DNA of 64,000 bases from Candidatus Pantoea edessiphila. GTDB lineage: Bacteria > Pseudomonadota > Gammaproteobacteria > Enterobacterales > Enterobacteriaceae. The notes beneath the pieces are model-generated. The model had not been told where the DNA came from. It saw only the letters and a list, made by a program, of their open reading frames with translations, and ran no database searches. Position numbers and translations under genes: made by a program. The stretch lies in assembly GCF_002933355.1 (NCBI RefSeq), contig NZ_PDKU01000003.1, forward strand, positions 1 to 64,000, in the 5' to 3' direction. Positions 1-11,545 of this stretch are shown in pieces (position 1 is the stretch's first letter; each line of letters opens with the position of its first letter).

Positions 1-86
1 AACCATGCCGAACTCAGAAGTGAAATGTCGTGGTGCCAATGGTAGTGTGGAGTTTCTCCATGTGAGAGTAGGAAACTGCCAGGCAT
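1..86 (+). rRNA. rrf: 5S ribosomal RNA, 3' part
   Basis: The window opens inside a 5S rRNA. The 86 bases match the enteric 5S from the 'aaccatgccgaactcagaag' segment through to the terminal 'ctgccaggcat'. About 34 bases of the 5' end lie outside the window, as presumably do the 16S and 23S genes. The gene converges on accC, whose stop codon lies 29 bases further on. Confidence 0.95.
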
Positions 87-101
87 TAATTTTTGTATGC
101 T

Positions 102-127
102 AATCTAAAATCTCTTAGATTGCTTTT
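102..127 (+). terminator. Possible terminator of the rRNA operon
   Basis: AATCTAA (102-108) and TTAGATT (115-121) form a perfect 7-bp inverted repeat with a 6-base loop, followed by GCTTTT. It lies 15 bases after the 5S 3' end and overlaps the stop codon of the convergent accC. The stem is A+T-rich and weak, so the call is tentative. Confidence 0.45.
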
Positions 128-1467
128 GAATGTAATGTATATTTATTTAAATAATAAAGACTGATATTACCATTTTGAAATTCTTTATCTTGCATAATTT
201 TAGTATGTAAATCTGTGTTGGTTTTTATACCATCAATTATAAGTTCTGATAAAGCATTTTTCATTTTTGCAATTGCTACTTGTCGAGTTTCTCCATAGGT
301 AATTAGCTTTCCAATCATTGAATCGTAGTAGGCAGGAATACTATATCCTGTATAGATATGGGATTCCCATCTAACTCCAAAACCACCTGGAGCATGAAAA
401 CGATTTATTTTACCTGAATTTGGAACGAATGTATTTGAATCTTCAGCATTAATACGACACTCAATAGCATGGCCGCAAAATTTGATATCTTTTTGTGTTA
501 TCCATAATGTTTCATTATTAGATATTCGTATTTGTCCTTTAACTAAATCAAAACCTGTAATCATTTCTGTTACTGTATGTTCCACTTGAATACGAGTGTT
601 GATTTCTATAAAATAAAACTTTCCTTGTTTATAAAGGAACTCAAAAGTGCCTACTCCTTTATATCCTATTTGAATAAATGTTTTAGAGCAAAGTTCTTCA
701 ATGTAGTTTTTCAATTCTGGTGTAATATTTAGTGCTGGGGATTCCTCGATTAATTTTTGATGTCTGCGTTGTATGGAACAATCACGTTCACCCAAACAAA
801 TAGCATTTCCTTTACCGTCTGCTATAACTTGAATCTCAATATGACGAGGATTTTCAATATATTTTTCCATATATATGATATCATCATTAAAAATTGACTT
901 AGCTTCGATTTTTGTAAGATTAATATATTTTTCTAAATCTTCTTTTTTATAAACAATGTGCATACCGCATCCACCACCTCCCTTAGAAGCTTTGATAATG
1001 ACTGGATAACCTATTCGATTAGCAATTTCATAATTTTTCTGTATTTTATTACTTAATGGACTATTAGAACCAGGTATGCAAGGAATTCCTAATTTTTTCA
1101 TTTTATTAATTGCTGATATCTTATCCCCCATAAGGCGAATTGTTTCTGCAGTTGGACCAATAAAAACAAACCCAGAACGTTCCACTTGTTCAGCAAAATC
1201 AGCATTTTCTGCAAGAAAACCATAACCAGGATGGATTGCTGTTGCTCCAGTAATTTCAGCTGCTGAAATTATTGCAGGAACATTAAGATAACTATTAATT
1301 GGCTGAGCTGATCCAATGCATACGGTTTCGTCTGCCAATAATACATGTTTAAGTTCTCTATCTATATCTGAATGCACTGCTACTGTCTTAATATCAAGCT
1401 CTTTACAAGCACGTAAAATACGTAAAGCAATCTCACCACGATTAGCAATCACTATCTTATCTAACAT
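115..1467 (-). CDS. accC: Biotin carboxylase subunit of acetyl-CoA carboxylase
   Basis: AccC performs the ATP-dependent carboxylation of biotin carried by AccB, the first half-reaction of acetyl-CoA carboxylase and hence of fatty-acid synthesis. The protein has 450 residues (E. coli 449). It shows the N-terminal [11 protein letters not shown] motif, a central ATP-grasp fold with [12 protein letters not shown] and [10 protein letters not shown], and the C-terminal domain with [10 protein letters not shown]. The glycine-rich ATP loop reads [10 protein letters not shown]; enteric AccC has Arg, and most relatives Lys or Arg, where this protein has Cys. It follows accB by 8 bases in an aroQ-accB-accC operon. 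Confidence 0.97.
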   Translation of the reverse strand: MLDKIVIANRGEIALRILRACKELDIKTVAVHSDIDRELKHVLLADETVCIGSAQPINSYLNVPAIISAAEITGATAIHPGYGFLAENADFAEQVERSGFVFIGPTAETIRLMGDKISAINKMKKLGIPCIPGSNSPLSNKIQKNYEIANRIGYPVIIKASKGGGGCGMHIVYKKEDLEKYINLTKIEAKSIFNDDIIYMEKYIENPRHIEIQVIADGKGNAICLGERDCSIQRRHQKLIEESPALNITPELKNYIEELCSKTFIQIGYKGVGTFEFLYKQGKFYFIEINTRIQVEHTVTEMITGFDLVKGQIRISNNETLWITQKDIKFCGHAIECRINAEDSNTFVPNSGKINRFHAPGGFGVRWESHIYTGYSIPAYYDSMIGKLITYGETRQVAIAKMKNALSELIIDGIKTNTDLHTKIMQDKEFQNGNISLYYLNKYTLHSKAI

Positions 1468-1475
1468 ATTGTTCC

Positions 1476-1943
1476 CTAGTATTCAATAATCATTAATGGT
1501 TCATTAAATTCAACTGGATGACCGTTTTCTGCTAAAATTGCTTTTACTATTCCGGATGTTTCGGCTGCAATTTGATTCATCATTTTCATTGCTTCTACAA
1601 TACATAAAATATCACCTTTGTTTATTTTTTGGCCTATTTCTATGAATGTTTTAGCTGCTGGACTAAGGGTTCGATAAAAAACACCTACCATTGGAGAACG
1701 TACTATGTAGTTATTGTTATGTGTTATTTGTTGATTGTCTAATTTACTTAGGTCTAATTGTTTCGATTTAATTGTATTTTGGTAATTAATTGGTGTATTA
1801 GTATTAGATAATTGTTTTTGATTGATTGTAAAATCACTATGACGACAAATACTAATAGATTCTGTTTTTCCTGAAATTTTTAATTTAGAAATATTATATT
1901 TCTCTGTTAGTTCAATTAATTTTTTTATTTTACGAATATCCAT
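1476..1943 (-). CDS. accB: Biotin carboxyl carrier protein
   Basis: AccB is the biotinylated carrier of acetyl-CoA carboxylase. The C-terminal half (about residues 79-155) is a biotinyl domain with the canonical EAMKM motif, the modified lysine being Lys120 (Lys122 in E. coli). The N-terminal 78 residues hold a short conserved head and a linker that has become Asn/Gln/Thr-rich instead of Ala/Pro-rich, probably from A+T drift. Length 155 against 156 in E. coli. It lies between aroQ and accC on the same strand. Confidence 0.96.
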   Translation of the reverse strand: MDIRKIKKLIELTEKYNISKLKISGKTESISICRHSDFTINQKQLSNTNTPINYQNTIKSKQLDLSKLDNQQITHNNNYIVRSPMVGVFYRTLSPAAKTFIEIGQKINKGDILCIVEAMKMMNQIAAETSGIVKAILAENGHPVEFNEPLMIIEY

Positions 1944-1968
1944 TTAGAAATTTTCCGCATCTTATTGA

Positions 1969-2418
1969 TTAATTACCTTTAGAAATTCTTTTTATTGCTA
2001 TTTTTAATGCCCATAAGTAACTATCTGTTCCACATCCACATATTACACCTTCTGATATATCAGAAAAATATGAAATATGACGAAATGTTTCACGTGAATA
2101 TATATTTGAAATATGTATTTCAATAAAAGGAATACTTACTGCTAATAAAGCATCACGTAATGCTATACTAGTATGAGTTAAAGCCGCAGGATTTATAATA
2201 ATATAATCTACGTTACCGTGAGATTTATGAACACGATTTATTAATTTAAATTCAGCATTAGATTGTAAATGGCTTAATTTTATATTAAAATTTTTAGCAT
2301 ATTCGTTTAAATCTTGTAGTATATTGTTTAATGTAATATAACCATATTTTTCTGGTTCTCTTTTTCCTAGCAAATTAAGATTAGGTCCATTTAATACTAA
2401 AATATGATAATGTTTCAT
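1969..2418 (-). CDS. aroQ: Type II 3-dehydroquinate dehydratase
   Basis: Catalyses 3-dehydroquinate to 3-dehydroshikimate, step three of the shikimate pathway. The 149 residues show the type II signature [18 protein letters not shown] with the catalytic Tyr25, NPAALTHTS around residues 76-84, and the His102 region IEIHISN. E. coli uses the unrelated type I enzyme AroD; the aroQ-accB-accC order is that of Yersinia, Haemophilus and many other gammaproteobacteria. With aroK and aroB elsewhere in the window it implies a working pathway to chorismate. It is the first gene of the operon, divergent from mreB. Confidence 0.96.
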   Translation of the reverse strand: MKHYHILVLNGPNLNLLGKREPEKYGYITLNNILQDLNEYAKNFNIKLSHLQSNAEFKLINRVHKSHGNVDYIIINPAALTHTSIALRDALLAVSIPFIEIHISNIYSRETFRHISYFSDISEGVICGCGTDSYLWALKIAIKRISKGN

Positions 2419-4128
<1,710 letters not shown>

Positions 4129-4169
4129 AATGAATTTCTATTAATTTTATAAATTAACGATATAAATTT

Positions 4170-5228
4170 ATGGGGTTAAGTTATAAAAAAAATTTTTTTC
4201 TGAAATTGCGTCTTTTTATTGCAATATGTATTGCTGTTTTATTAATAATACTCGATTGTAAGATAGGTTTGCTTATAAGAATTAGGAGTTATTTTGATGT
4301 ATCTATAGGATTACTTAATTCTTTAGTTAAAAAACCTGCACAAATCATAACTCATACATTAGAAAACTTTTCTGCAAATAGAGTTGCACAATTAGAAAAT
4401 AGAAAATTACGTCATGAATTATTTCTAAAAAATATTGAAACAATTTTATTTGATCAATATAAAGAGGAAAATAAATATTTACGCAAACTATTAGGTGCTA
4501 TCTCACAGCATAATGAGCGTGTAATGCTTAGTAGAGTTATGTTTACAACATCTATTCCATTTGCTGATCAAGTAGTAATAGATAAAGGTCAAGTAGATGG
4601 TGTATATCATAATCAACCTGTTATTGCTGATAAAGGTATTGTAGGTCAAGTCATATCTGTAAATAAAACCACTAGCCGCGTTCTATTAAGTTGTGATGCT
4701 TTAAGTGGAATACCTATAAAAATATTACGTAATGGTATTCGTGCGGTTGCATTAGGCAACGGTTGCAACAAGAGCTTTGATCTTAAGTATCTAGCAAACG
4801 ATGATTTTTATAGTAAAAGTATCTGTCTTGGAGATATTGTGGTGACTTCAGGTATATATAGTATGTTTCCAGAAGGTTATCCAGTTGGGGTAATATCATC
4901 TATTAGATATGATAAACAGAAATTAAATATTTACGTTCAAATTACTCCTACCACTAATTTCAAAAATTTAGATCGTTTACTTTTATTATGGAAAACAAAA
5001 GATTCTATTATATCAGAATCAGACAAGTTAGATAATTCATCAGATAATTCATCAGATAATTCATCAGATAATTCATCAGATAATTCATCAGATAATTCAT
5101 CAGATAATTCATCAGATAATTCATCAGATAATTCATCAGATAATTCATCAGATAATTCATCAGATAATTCATCAGATAATTCATCAGATAATTCATCAGA
5201 TAATTCATCAGATAATTCATCAGATTAA
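4170..5228 (+). CDS. mreC: Rod-shape protein MreC with a repeat-expanded tail
   Basis: MreC is a bitopic inner-membrane protein that links MreB to periplasmic wall-synthesis enzymes. One membrane segment lies at about residues 12-33, followed by a coiled-coil region and the beta-barrel MreC core (VVIDKGQVDGVYHNQPV, GIVGQVISV, GDIVVTSG). Length is 352 against 367 in E. coli. From residue 288 to the end the protein is sixteen DNSS repeats plus a final Asp: an unusual acidic, serine-rich, surely disordered periplasmic tail replacing the normal C-terminus. It starts 41 bases after mreB. Confidence 0.96.
   Translation: MGLSYKKNFFLKLRLFIAICIAVLLIILDCKIGLLIRIRSYFDVSIGLLNSLVKKPAQIITHTLENFSANRVAQLENRKLRHELFLKNIETILFDQYKEENKYLRKLLGAISQHNERVMLSRVMFTTSIPFADQVVIDKGQVDGVYHNQPVIADKGIVGQVISVNKTTSRVLLSCDALSGIPIKILRNGIRAVALGNGCNKSFDLKYLANDDFYSKSICLGDIVVTSGIYSMFPEGYPVGVISSIRYDKQKLNIYVQITPTTNFKNLDRLLLLWKTKDSIISESDKLDNSSDNSSDNSSDNSSDNSSDNSSDNSSDNSSDNSSDNSSDNSSDNSSDNSSDNSSDNSSDNSSD
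5031..5222 (+). repeat. 16 perfect copies of a 12-bp repeat inside mreC
   Basis: The unit GATAATTCATCA occurs 16 times in succession without a single substitution, in frame with mreC and coding Asp-Asn-Ser-Ser. It is followed at once by GAT TAA, the last codon and the stop. Identity at synonymous positions shows recent expansion by slippage or unequal exchange rather than ancient conservation. Confidence 0.98.
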
Positions 5229-5334
5229 TAGTATGATCATAAATAAAGTAATAACTTTTTATCAAATAACAATTAATTTGATCAATTCTTAATAAATATA
5301 ACAAATATATAATACGGTTTTGATAAGGTTAAAC

Positions 5335-5811
5335 TTGAACAAGTATTATTTTCAAAGCAAAAAATTAATTTTTCAATCTTTCATTCTAGTTTTATTATTA
5401 CAAATAATGCCATGGCCTCAAATAATTTATATATTACATCCTTCTTGGTTCTTGCTTTTCCTTATATACTGGGTATTAGCTTTACCGTATTTTATTAACG
5501 TAACTAGTGGTTTTTTACTAGGTATATTAACCGATGTTACATCTGGATCTAAGTTGGGTGTTAGTGCTCTTGTATTTAGTATAACGTCCTACTTAATTGC
5601 TGATAAATTTCAATTCATTCGTAATTTAAAATTATGGAAACAAATTTTTTGCGTTATGTTGATATCTATGTCAATCAATGTAGCTATATTTATAGTTGAA
5701 TATTTAACAATTAGAGCTTCATTTAGATACGAAATATTTTTGAATAGTATCATTAATGGTTTAGTTTGGCCGTTGTTTTTTTTATTGTTAGAAAAATTTT
5801 ATTATAATTAA
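5335..5811 (+). CDS. mreD: Rod-shape membrane protein MreD
   Basis: MreD is the polytopic third member of the MreBCD shape complex. The sequence is very hydrophobic with about five membrane segments and has the LLLQIMPWP motif at residues 20-28, at the same position as in E. coli MreD. I take the TTG at 5335 as start: AAGG lies 6 bases upstream (5325-5328) and the resulting N-terminus aligns residue for residue with E. coli. A TTG at 5320 would add five residues without a ribosome site. 158 residues against 162. Confidence 0.93.
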   Translation: MNKYYFQSKKLIFQSFILVLLLQIMPWPQIIYILHPSWFLLFLIYWVLALPYFINVTSGFLLGILTDVTSGSKLGVSALVFSITSYLIADKFQFIRNLKLWKQIFCVMLISMSINVAIFIVEYLTIRASFRYEIFLNSIINGLVWPLFFLLLEKFYYN

Positions 5812-5868
5812 CATATTCATTTAAATTTTGCCAATAAATTAAAAAAACAAAATAATAGGGAATAAATA

Positions 5869-6801
5869 ATGCGTATTTCTGTTCTTGGCGCTGCTGGAAA
5901 TATAGGTCAAGCTCTTTCATTATTATTAAAAATTTATCTTCCTGCTGGTTCAGAATTATATTTGTACGACATCAAACCAGTTGTATTAGGAATTACATTA
6001 GATCTGAGTCACATTCCTAATGATGTACAGGTTAAAGGTTTTACTGAAAAAGATATATTTTTAGCGTTAAATAATACAGATATAGTAATAATAGCAGCAG
6101 GAATAGCACGAAAACCTGGGATGGAACGGGCTGATTTATTTGATATTAACTCTAATATTATAATTAATCTAGTTGAAAAAATAGCTGTAATGTCACCAAA
6201 CGCTCTAGTTTGTATTATTACTAATCCAATTAATATTACTACAGTTATTGCTGCTGAAGTACTTAAAAAATATGGGTGCTACAATAAAAATAAATTATTT
6301 GGTATAACAACACTTGATATTATGCGTGCTAATCAATTAGTTTTTATAGAAAAAAATTTAAGAAATATTGATGTACCTGTAGTAGGTGGACATTCTGAGA
6401 TTACTATCTTGCCTTTATTATCACAATTAAAAAACATTACCTTCACCGATAAAGAAGCAATTGAAATTACTAAATCCATTCAAAATGCAGGCAGTGAAGT
6501 AGTAAAAGCTAAAATTGGAAATGGTTCTGCAACTTTATCAATGGGTTATGCAGCTACTCGTTTTTGTTTGTCATTGGTACAAGGTATGCAAGGTAAGCAT
6601 AACATCTTAGAGTATGCTTATATTGAAGGTGATGGGAAATATACAAGATTTTTTTCTCAACCTTTTTTCTTAGGAAGACATGGGATTGAAAAATATAAAG
6701 ATATCGGTAAAATTAATGGTTTTGAGCAAATCATTTTGCATAAAATGATCGAACATTTAAATAAAGATATTTTAAAAGGTGAAAAATTCATAAAAAAATA
6801 A
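5869..6801 (+). CDS. mdh: Malate dehydrogenase
   Basis: NAD-dependent interconversion of malate and oxaloacetate in the TCA cycle. 310 residues (E. coli 312). The Rossmann loop GAAGNIGQA starts at residue 7, the substrate-binding loop is RKPGMERADLFDIN, and the catalytic histidine lies in GGHSEITILPLLSQ (E. coli GGHSGVTI). A good GGGA-type ribosome site precedes the ATG. It stands alone downstream of mreBCD; the argR that lies near mdh in E. coli is absent. Confidence 0.97.
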   Translation: MRISVLGAAGNIGQALSLLLKIYLPAGSELYLYDIKPVVLGITLDLSHIPNDVQVKGFTEKDIFLALNNTDIVIIAAGIARKPGMERADLFDINSNIIINLVEKIAVMSPNALVCIITNPINITTVIAAEVLKKYGCYNKNKLFGITTLDIMRANQLVFIEKNLRNIDVPVVGGHSEITILPLLSQLKNITFTDKEAIEITKSIQNAGSEVVKAKIGNGSATLSMGYAATRFCLSLVQGMQGKHNILEYAYIEGDGKYTRFFSQPFFLGRHGIEKYKDIGKINGFEQIILHKMIEHLNKDILKGEKFIKK

Positions 6802-6832
6802 ACTAACACATGATCTAGTAATCTTTAATCCA

Positions 6833-9800
6833 TTAAATAGATTGAAAAAATTTTCTGGCAAAAGTTTTGTTTTTAGCAAAAGATTTTCCCTTCATTGATT
6901 CTAAACGCATTTGAAAGGGAGGGAATGGTATCACTATGTTATTTTGAGAAAATTTTTCTATAATCAATTGGTTTAATTCATGACGTAATGGCATACGATG
7001 TCCCATTTCTGCAACATATACGCGCAATTCAAATAATAAAATTCCTTGTTGTAAATCCACTAAAAAAACTTCTGGAGAAGGGGTTTTTAAGACATAATTA
7101 CAACATTCAGCAGCATGTTTTAAAATTTTTGTTATTTTATCAGTACTATTAATACTTAATGCAGGGATTGTAAGAACCACACGTGTTACTGAATCTGACA
7201 ATGACCAATTTACAAATTGTTCAGTAATAAATGCTTTATTTGGTACTATAATTTCTTTGCGATCCCAATCAGTAATAGTAGTAGCTCTTGTATTAATTCT
7301 AGTAATACTACCAGTTAAATCGCGTATGGTAACAGTATCACCAATACGTATTGGCCTTTCAAATAAAATTATTAACCCAGATATACAATTAGCAAAAATT
7401 TCTTGTAAACCAAAACCTAGACCAACACCTAATGCTGCAACCAACCATTGTAATTTCGACCATTCAATACCAATCACAGAAAAACCAAATAATCCACCAA
7501 ATAATATTGTAATATATTTAGTTAATGTAGAAATAGCATAATTTGTTCCTGGCCTTAAATTTAAATGCTGAAGCAATACAAGCTCAATTAAAGCTGGCAT
7601 ATTGCGGACTAATTGCAATGTGATAATAAAAATTAGCACAGCAATTAGCAAAGTACCTAATGTAATTGGATGATAAGCTCCACTACCTTGAATTGATCCA
7701 CTTGTATTCCATAATAACACGTTATCAAAGAAACCTAAAGCTAGGTGTATTTCTGACCAAGAAAATATTAAAAATACTAATGCTATTAACATTAAAATCC
7801 ATCTTACAAGTTTTAAAGATTGTGCACTTATTACATCTAAATTAACTACTGGTTCTTCTATTTCTATAGAATCTGCATTTTGCATACTCTGTTCTTTTTC
7901 TTCTTCACTACGTGCTCTAAAAGCAAGTATTTCAGCACGTTTTTGTTTAGCTCTATCGAAGCTAAGTCTACGATGTTGAATAAGCATCCAACGACGAATA
8001 ATGTGGTATGTTATCAACATTATAAACCAAATAACATTTGATATCTCTACATGTAATAAGATAGCTTTTGCAGTTGATAAATACCCCATTGCAGATGTTA
8101 TAGCAGCAACAAAAGGAATAATAATTATTATATTCCATATATTATTATTTATAAAATTATTGATTTTACCACTTTTACTAACATAAAGTGGCACATGAGC
8201 TTTTTTTAAGCTTATAGTACCTATACTTATGGTAGTACATATCAGAATAAAGCATAATCTTCCTAAGGATGAAGATAAATTGTTTTCTTCTAAATTATCT
8301 ATTACAGTTAATAAAATAACTAATGGTAAAATAAAGCAAAGAGTTATAAAATAATGGGCAGTTGCACGATTTACTAAAATTGAAGACCAACGAAAATGCA
8401 TAATAAATAAACCATTTGGTCTAGAAAACACAATTATAACTATAAAAGTTGTCAATATTGGAACAGTATTAATGATTCCATCACCTAAAGCAATTACAAT
8501 AGGATAAGAAGAAGATTGTTGCAACCCGTATCCAATTTGTGCCCATAGTATTGGTAATGATAGAGACATTAAAATTGACAATAATACAGTACGAATAGTT
8601 AATCTAAAACGGTCTTGAGTTACTTTACCAACTTTAGTTGCCGCATGTTCTAAAAAATTGTTATATGCATAGCGCATCTTAAAACTTAAAAAGACCAATA
8701 ATAATGAACCTAAAATAGGTAAAAATGTTTTTTCTTGCAAAATTATCGATTTTAGACCTTCTTTAACGTGTGTAAATGTTTTTAAAGATAATAGATATTG
8801 TATATCTCTTATAACATCTATAAAATAATTTAAATTAATAGGATTAGTATCAGTAATCCAAAAAAGTCGTTCTTGAGATAATTGTTTAACTTTTTTTAAA
8901 TTGTTCTGTAATTCTATTGTTGCTATTTTTAATTTAGTGCTTTCAATCACTAAGTTATCGCAACCAGAAATCAATAAATTAATCAATTTATATTCTATTG
9001 ATAATTGTTCATTAAATATTTTTTTTAAAACATCATTTGTAAAAATAGCTTTTTTTTCTTCTTGAGACAATGTGTCTTTATTTTCTATTAAATATTCATA
9101 ATGTAAACGTTGTAAACGTGCTTTTGTAATATCTTGATCTACTTTTGTTAAGTGTGGTATTTCAGGTAACTTTGCTATACGTAACCTTAGGGTTTCGCTC
9201 AATAAAAATGAATCACTCAATCCTGATTGTTCATTAAACATAGAATTTAAATATTTAACCTTGATGATCTGGTTATAAATTAGGTTTTGTTTATATTGTA
9301 TTTGATCCATTAATTTGATTTGATCACCTAAAGCAATAGATAAATCTTGATTTATGCGTATATGATTTAAAAAAGATAAGAGCGGTGAATTATGTTTATT
9401 GTTTTGATTTTTTATGATTTTTTCGATTTCTTTTATTGATATAGTTAGATTTTGACTCTTTATTTTAATCCGTAATGTTTGTAAGTATTTATTTAAATAA
9501 ATTGTTTTTAGTTGATGTATTTCAGAACGTAAACGTGCAAGTTTTTGACGGTTATTTGCTGATAATTGAGCTAATTCTAATTCATCAGCGTATAATTCAT
9601 TAATAATATTTTCATGCTGACGTATTAGTGATTTATGATTTTCTAGTAAATTCAATTTGTTTTCTATTAAATAGTCATCTTTTCCTACAATATTATTGCT
9701 ACCACGTGTTGCGATAAGTATTTGAGGTAATGTAGATAATGAAATACTAATTTCTCGTACTTTATCTTTTTCTTTTTGAAATTGACGTCCTTCTTCCATT

Positions 9801-10159
9801 ATTTGGACGATCACTTCTGAAATTTCTTGATTTAAATTAGTATATTGCCTGTCTATCCTCTCAATATTTTTTAAATTATAAATTTGTTTTCTCAATTCAA
9901 TATTTAATTTTGGGAATATACTTATAATTTTTTTATATTTTTTTATATTTTTGATATATTGATTTTTTTTAGAAATAAAATTTCTGTTTTTTTGAGATAA
10001 TAGTTCTTTATCTATTTGTATTTGTTTAGATAAATTTTTATCTATCGCTTTTGTTTTTTCTTCTGCTTGATTTTTAAACTTATAGAAATCAGAAACATTA
10101 ATAGCAAATGTTAACTTATTAGTCCATAAAGCAAGGAATATCAATATAAGTATGCGCAT
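6833..10159 (-). CDS. mscM: Large mechanosensitive channel MscM (YjeP)
   Basis: An MscS-superfamily channel of the MscK/MscM type, which releases solutes on hypo-osmotic shock. At 1108 residues it is as long as E. coli YjeP (1107) and is the largest gene here. It has an N-terminal signal segment (residues 1-19), a periplasmic helical domain to about 470, many membrane helices from about 480 to 900, then the MscS pore helix (VAALGVGLGFGLQEIFAN) and the beta and C-terminal domain (FERPIRIGDTVTI). It follows psd by 15 bases, as in enterics. Keeping so large an osmotic channel in a shrunken genome is notable. Confidence 0.95.
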   Translation of the reverse strand: MRILILIFLALWTNKLTFAINVSDFYKFKNQAEEKTKAIDKNLSKQIQIDKELLSQKNRNFISKKNQYIKNIKKYKKIISIFPKLNIELRKQIYNLKNIERIDRQYTNLNQEISEVIVQIMEEGRQFQKEKDKVREISISLSTLPQILIATRGSNNIVGKDDYLIENKLNLLENHKSLIRQHENIINELYADELELAQLSANNRQKLARLRSEIHQLKTIYLNKYLQTLRIKIKSQNLTISIKEIEKIIKNQNNKHNSPLLSFLNHIRINQDLSIALGDQIKLMDQIQYKQNLIYNQIIKVKYLNSMFNEQSGLSDSFLLSETLRLRIAKLPEIPHLTKVDQDITKARLQRLHYEYLIENKDTLSQEEKKAIFTNDVLKKIFNEQLSIEYKLINLLISGCDNLVIESTKLKIATIELQNNLKKVKQLSQERLFWITDTNPINLNYFIDVIRDIQYLLSLKTFTHVKEGLKSIILQEKTFLPILGSLLLVFLSFKMRYAYNNFLEHAATKVGKVTQDRFRLTIRTVLLSILMSLSLPILWAQIGYGLQQSSSYPIVIALGDGIINTVPILTTFIVIIVFSRPNGLFIMHFRWSSILVNRATAHYFITLCFILPLVILLTVIDNLEENNLSSSLGRLCFILICTTISIGTISLKKAHVPLYVSKSGKINNFINNNIWNIIIIIPFVAAITSAMGYLSTAKAILLHVEISNVIWFIMLITYHIIRRWMLIQHRRLSFDRAKQKRAEILAFRARSEEEKEQSMQNADSIEIEEPVVNLDVISAQSLKLVRWILMLIALVFLIFSWSEIHLALGFFDNVLLWNTSGSIQGSGAYHPITLGTLLIAVLIFIITLQLVRNMPALIELVLLQHLNLRPGTNYAISTLTKYITILFGGLFGFSVIGIEWSKLQWLVAALGVGLGFGLQEIFANCISGLIILFERPIRIGDTVTIRDLTGSITRINTRATTITDWDRKEIIVPNKAFITEQFVNWSLSDSVTRVVLTIPALSINSTDKITKILKHAAECCNYVLKTPSPEVFLVDLQQGILLFELRVYVAEMGHRMPLRHELNQLIIEKFSQNNIVIPFPPFQMRLESMKGKSFAKNKTFARKFFQSI

Positions 10160-10174
10160 GTGATAATATTTAGT

Positions 10175-11062
10175 TTATTTTATATATTTTGAGAATAAAG
10201 GTAATTTGATTGCAAGAGGTTGTCCTACACAGACAGTAGTTTCATGTTCTAATTCTGTAATTATTTTTATACGTTTTTTAGTAAATAAATTAATAACAGT
10301 CGAACCTAATTTAAATAATCCCATTTCCTGACCTTTTAATAATATTATCGCATTTTTATTGTTAGAATCAGGATAATACCATCTTTTAATAATACTACCA
10401 TGTGGTGGAATTATATTACCTGCCCATACTGTTTCAATACTACCTACAATGATGGCACCTACCATAATTTGTACAAATGGTCCAATGTGAGTATCAAAAT
10501 AACAAATTATTCTTTCATTAGAAGAAAATAAGTTATGAATTCTATTTCTATTTACTGCATTCACTGAATGAAGATTTCCAGGTACGTATATCATTTCACG
10601 TAAAACACCATTACAAGGCATGTGAACACGATGATAGTTATTAGGTGCAAGGTAAATAGTAACAAAATCTCCATTGAAAAACTTAGATGACATATTTTTA
10701 TCACCAGCTAGCAATGCATTAACAGTATAATAATGATCTTTAGCTTGTAAAAGATTATTACCTTTAATAGATCCCATTTGAGTAATTGTACCATCGGCTG
10801 GCATAGTAATTACATTTGGATCAAAATCAATTGGACGTAAATTTGGTTTAAGAAGACGTATAAAAAAACTATTAAAAGTTAAATATTCATTACTATTGAT
10901 TTTAACAGCTTCAGACATATCTATTTTATAGAACCAAATAAATATATTGATCATTAATGTTGTAAATAACCCTAATTTACTATTAGCAAACCATCCTAAG
11001 ATTTTAGCAAGCCATTTTTTTTGAAGTTTGTTACTAAAATAGAGTTTTAAACGGTTAAACAC
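10175..11062 (-). CDS. psd: Phosphatidylserine decarboxylase proenzyme
   Basis: Converts phosphatidylserine to phosphatidylethanolamine at the inner membrane. The proenzyme cuts itself at the LGST motif, here FKLGSTVINLF with Ser254, the residue that becomes the pyruvoyl cofactor and the same number as in E. coli. The HRVHMPC motif is also intact. Translation begins at a GTG with AGGA about 7 bases upstream. Length 295 against 322, the missing part being the variable C-terminal tail. rsgA, which precedes psd in E. coli, is gone. Confidence 0.97.
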   Translation of the reverse strand: MFNRLKLYFSNKLQKKWLAKILGWFANSKLGLFTTLMINIFIWFYKIDMSEAVKINSNEYLTFNSFFIRLLKPNLRPIDFDPNVITMPADGTITQMGSIKGNNLLQAKDHYYTVNALLAGDKNMSSKFFNGDFVTIYLAPNNYHRVHMPCNGVLREMIYVPGNLHSVNAVNRNRIHNLFSSNERIICYFDTHIGPFVQIMVGAIIVGSIETVWAGNIIPPHGSIIKRWYYPDSNNKNAIILLKGQEMGLFKLGSTVINLFTKKRIKIITELEHETTVCVGQPLAIKLPLFSKYIK

Positions 11063-11545
11063 TTTACATCCTATTTAATATATAATAAATAATAAACTAA
11101 TAGAATTTTAATCAAAAAACATATGTAAAAATCTTTCATAATGAATTCATCACTTTAATTTTGATTGTAATTAAATTAAGATTTAATTATACAAAAGTGT
11201 AAATTTAATTAATTATTTATTACGAATAATTATAAAAATAAAATTAATGATGATACAAAGACATTGATTTTAAAAATACAAAACTGTTCAACTATTTTAA
11301 ACAAAAGTATTTTGAATAATAAATATTAACTAAATGCACAATAATTCATTTTTGTATGATCTTACATGGAGTAAAGAATTAAAGATTACATTAAAATATC
11401 ATTTTATTAATAATAAATAGTGGTTAAAATCAATTCTAGTATAGCATAGTAATGATGCATTTATACTTTAAATTACTAAATTTGACGATGATTAACTTAC
11501 AATTAATATAGCAATTATAATTAACACAAATGGATGCTAAATGAT
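11063..11545. other. Gene-free region where rsgA would be expected
   Basis: About 480 bases of A+T-rich DNA lie between the divergent psd and orn genes. In E. coli the GTPase gene rsgA lies here. I looked for its GTPase and zinc-finger motifs on the minus strand and saw none, so the gene seems to be completely eroded. The region must contain promoters for both flanking genes. Confidence 0.5.

Noticed and set aside
5008-5304. A 98-codon minus-strand open frame coding (MNYL)n repeats
   Set aside because: It is the antisense of the mreC 12-bp repeat; a 12-bp unit without stops leaves several frames open. The plus-strand frame continues a conserved mreC.
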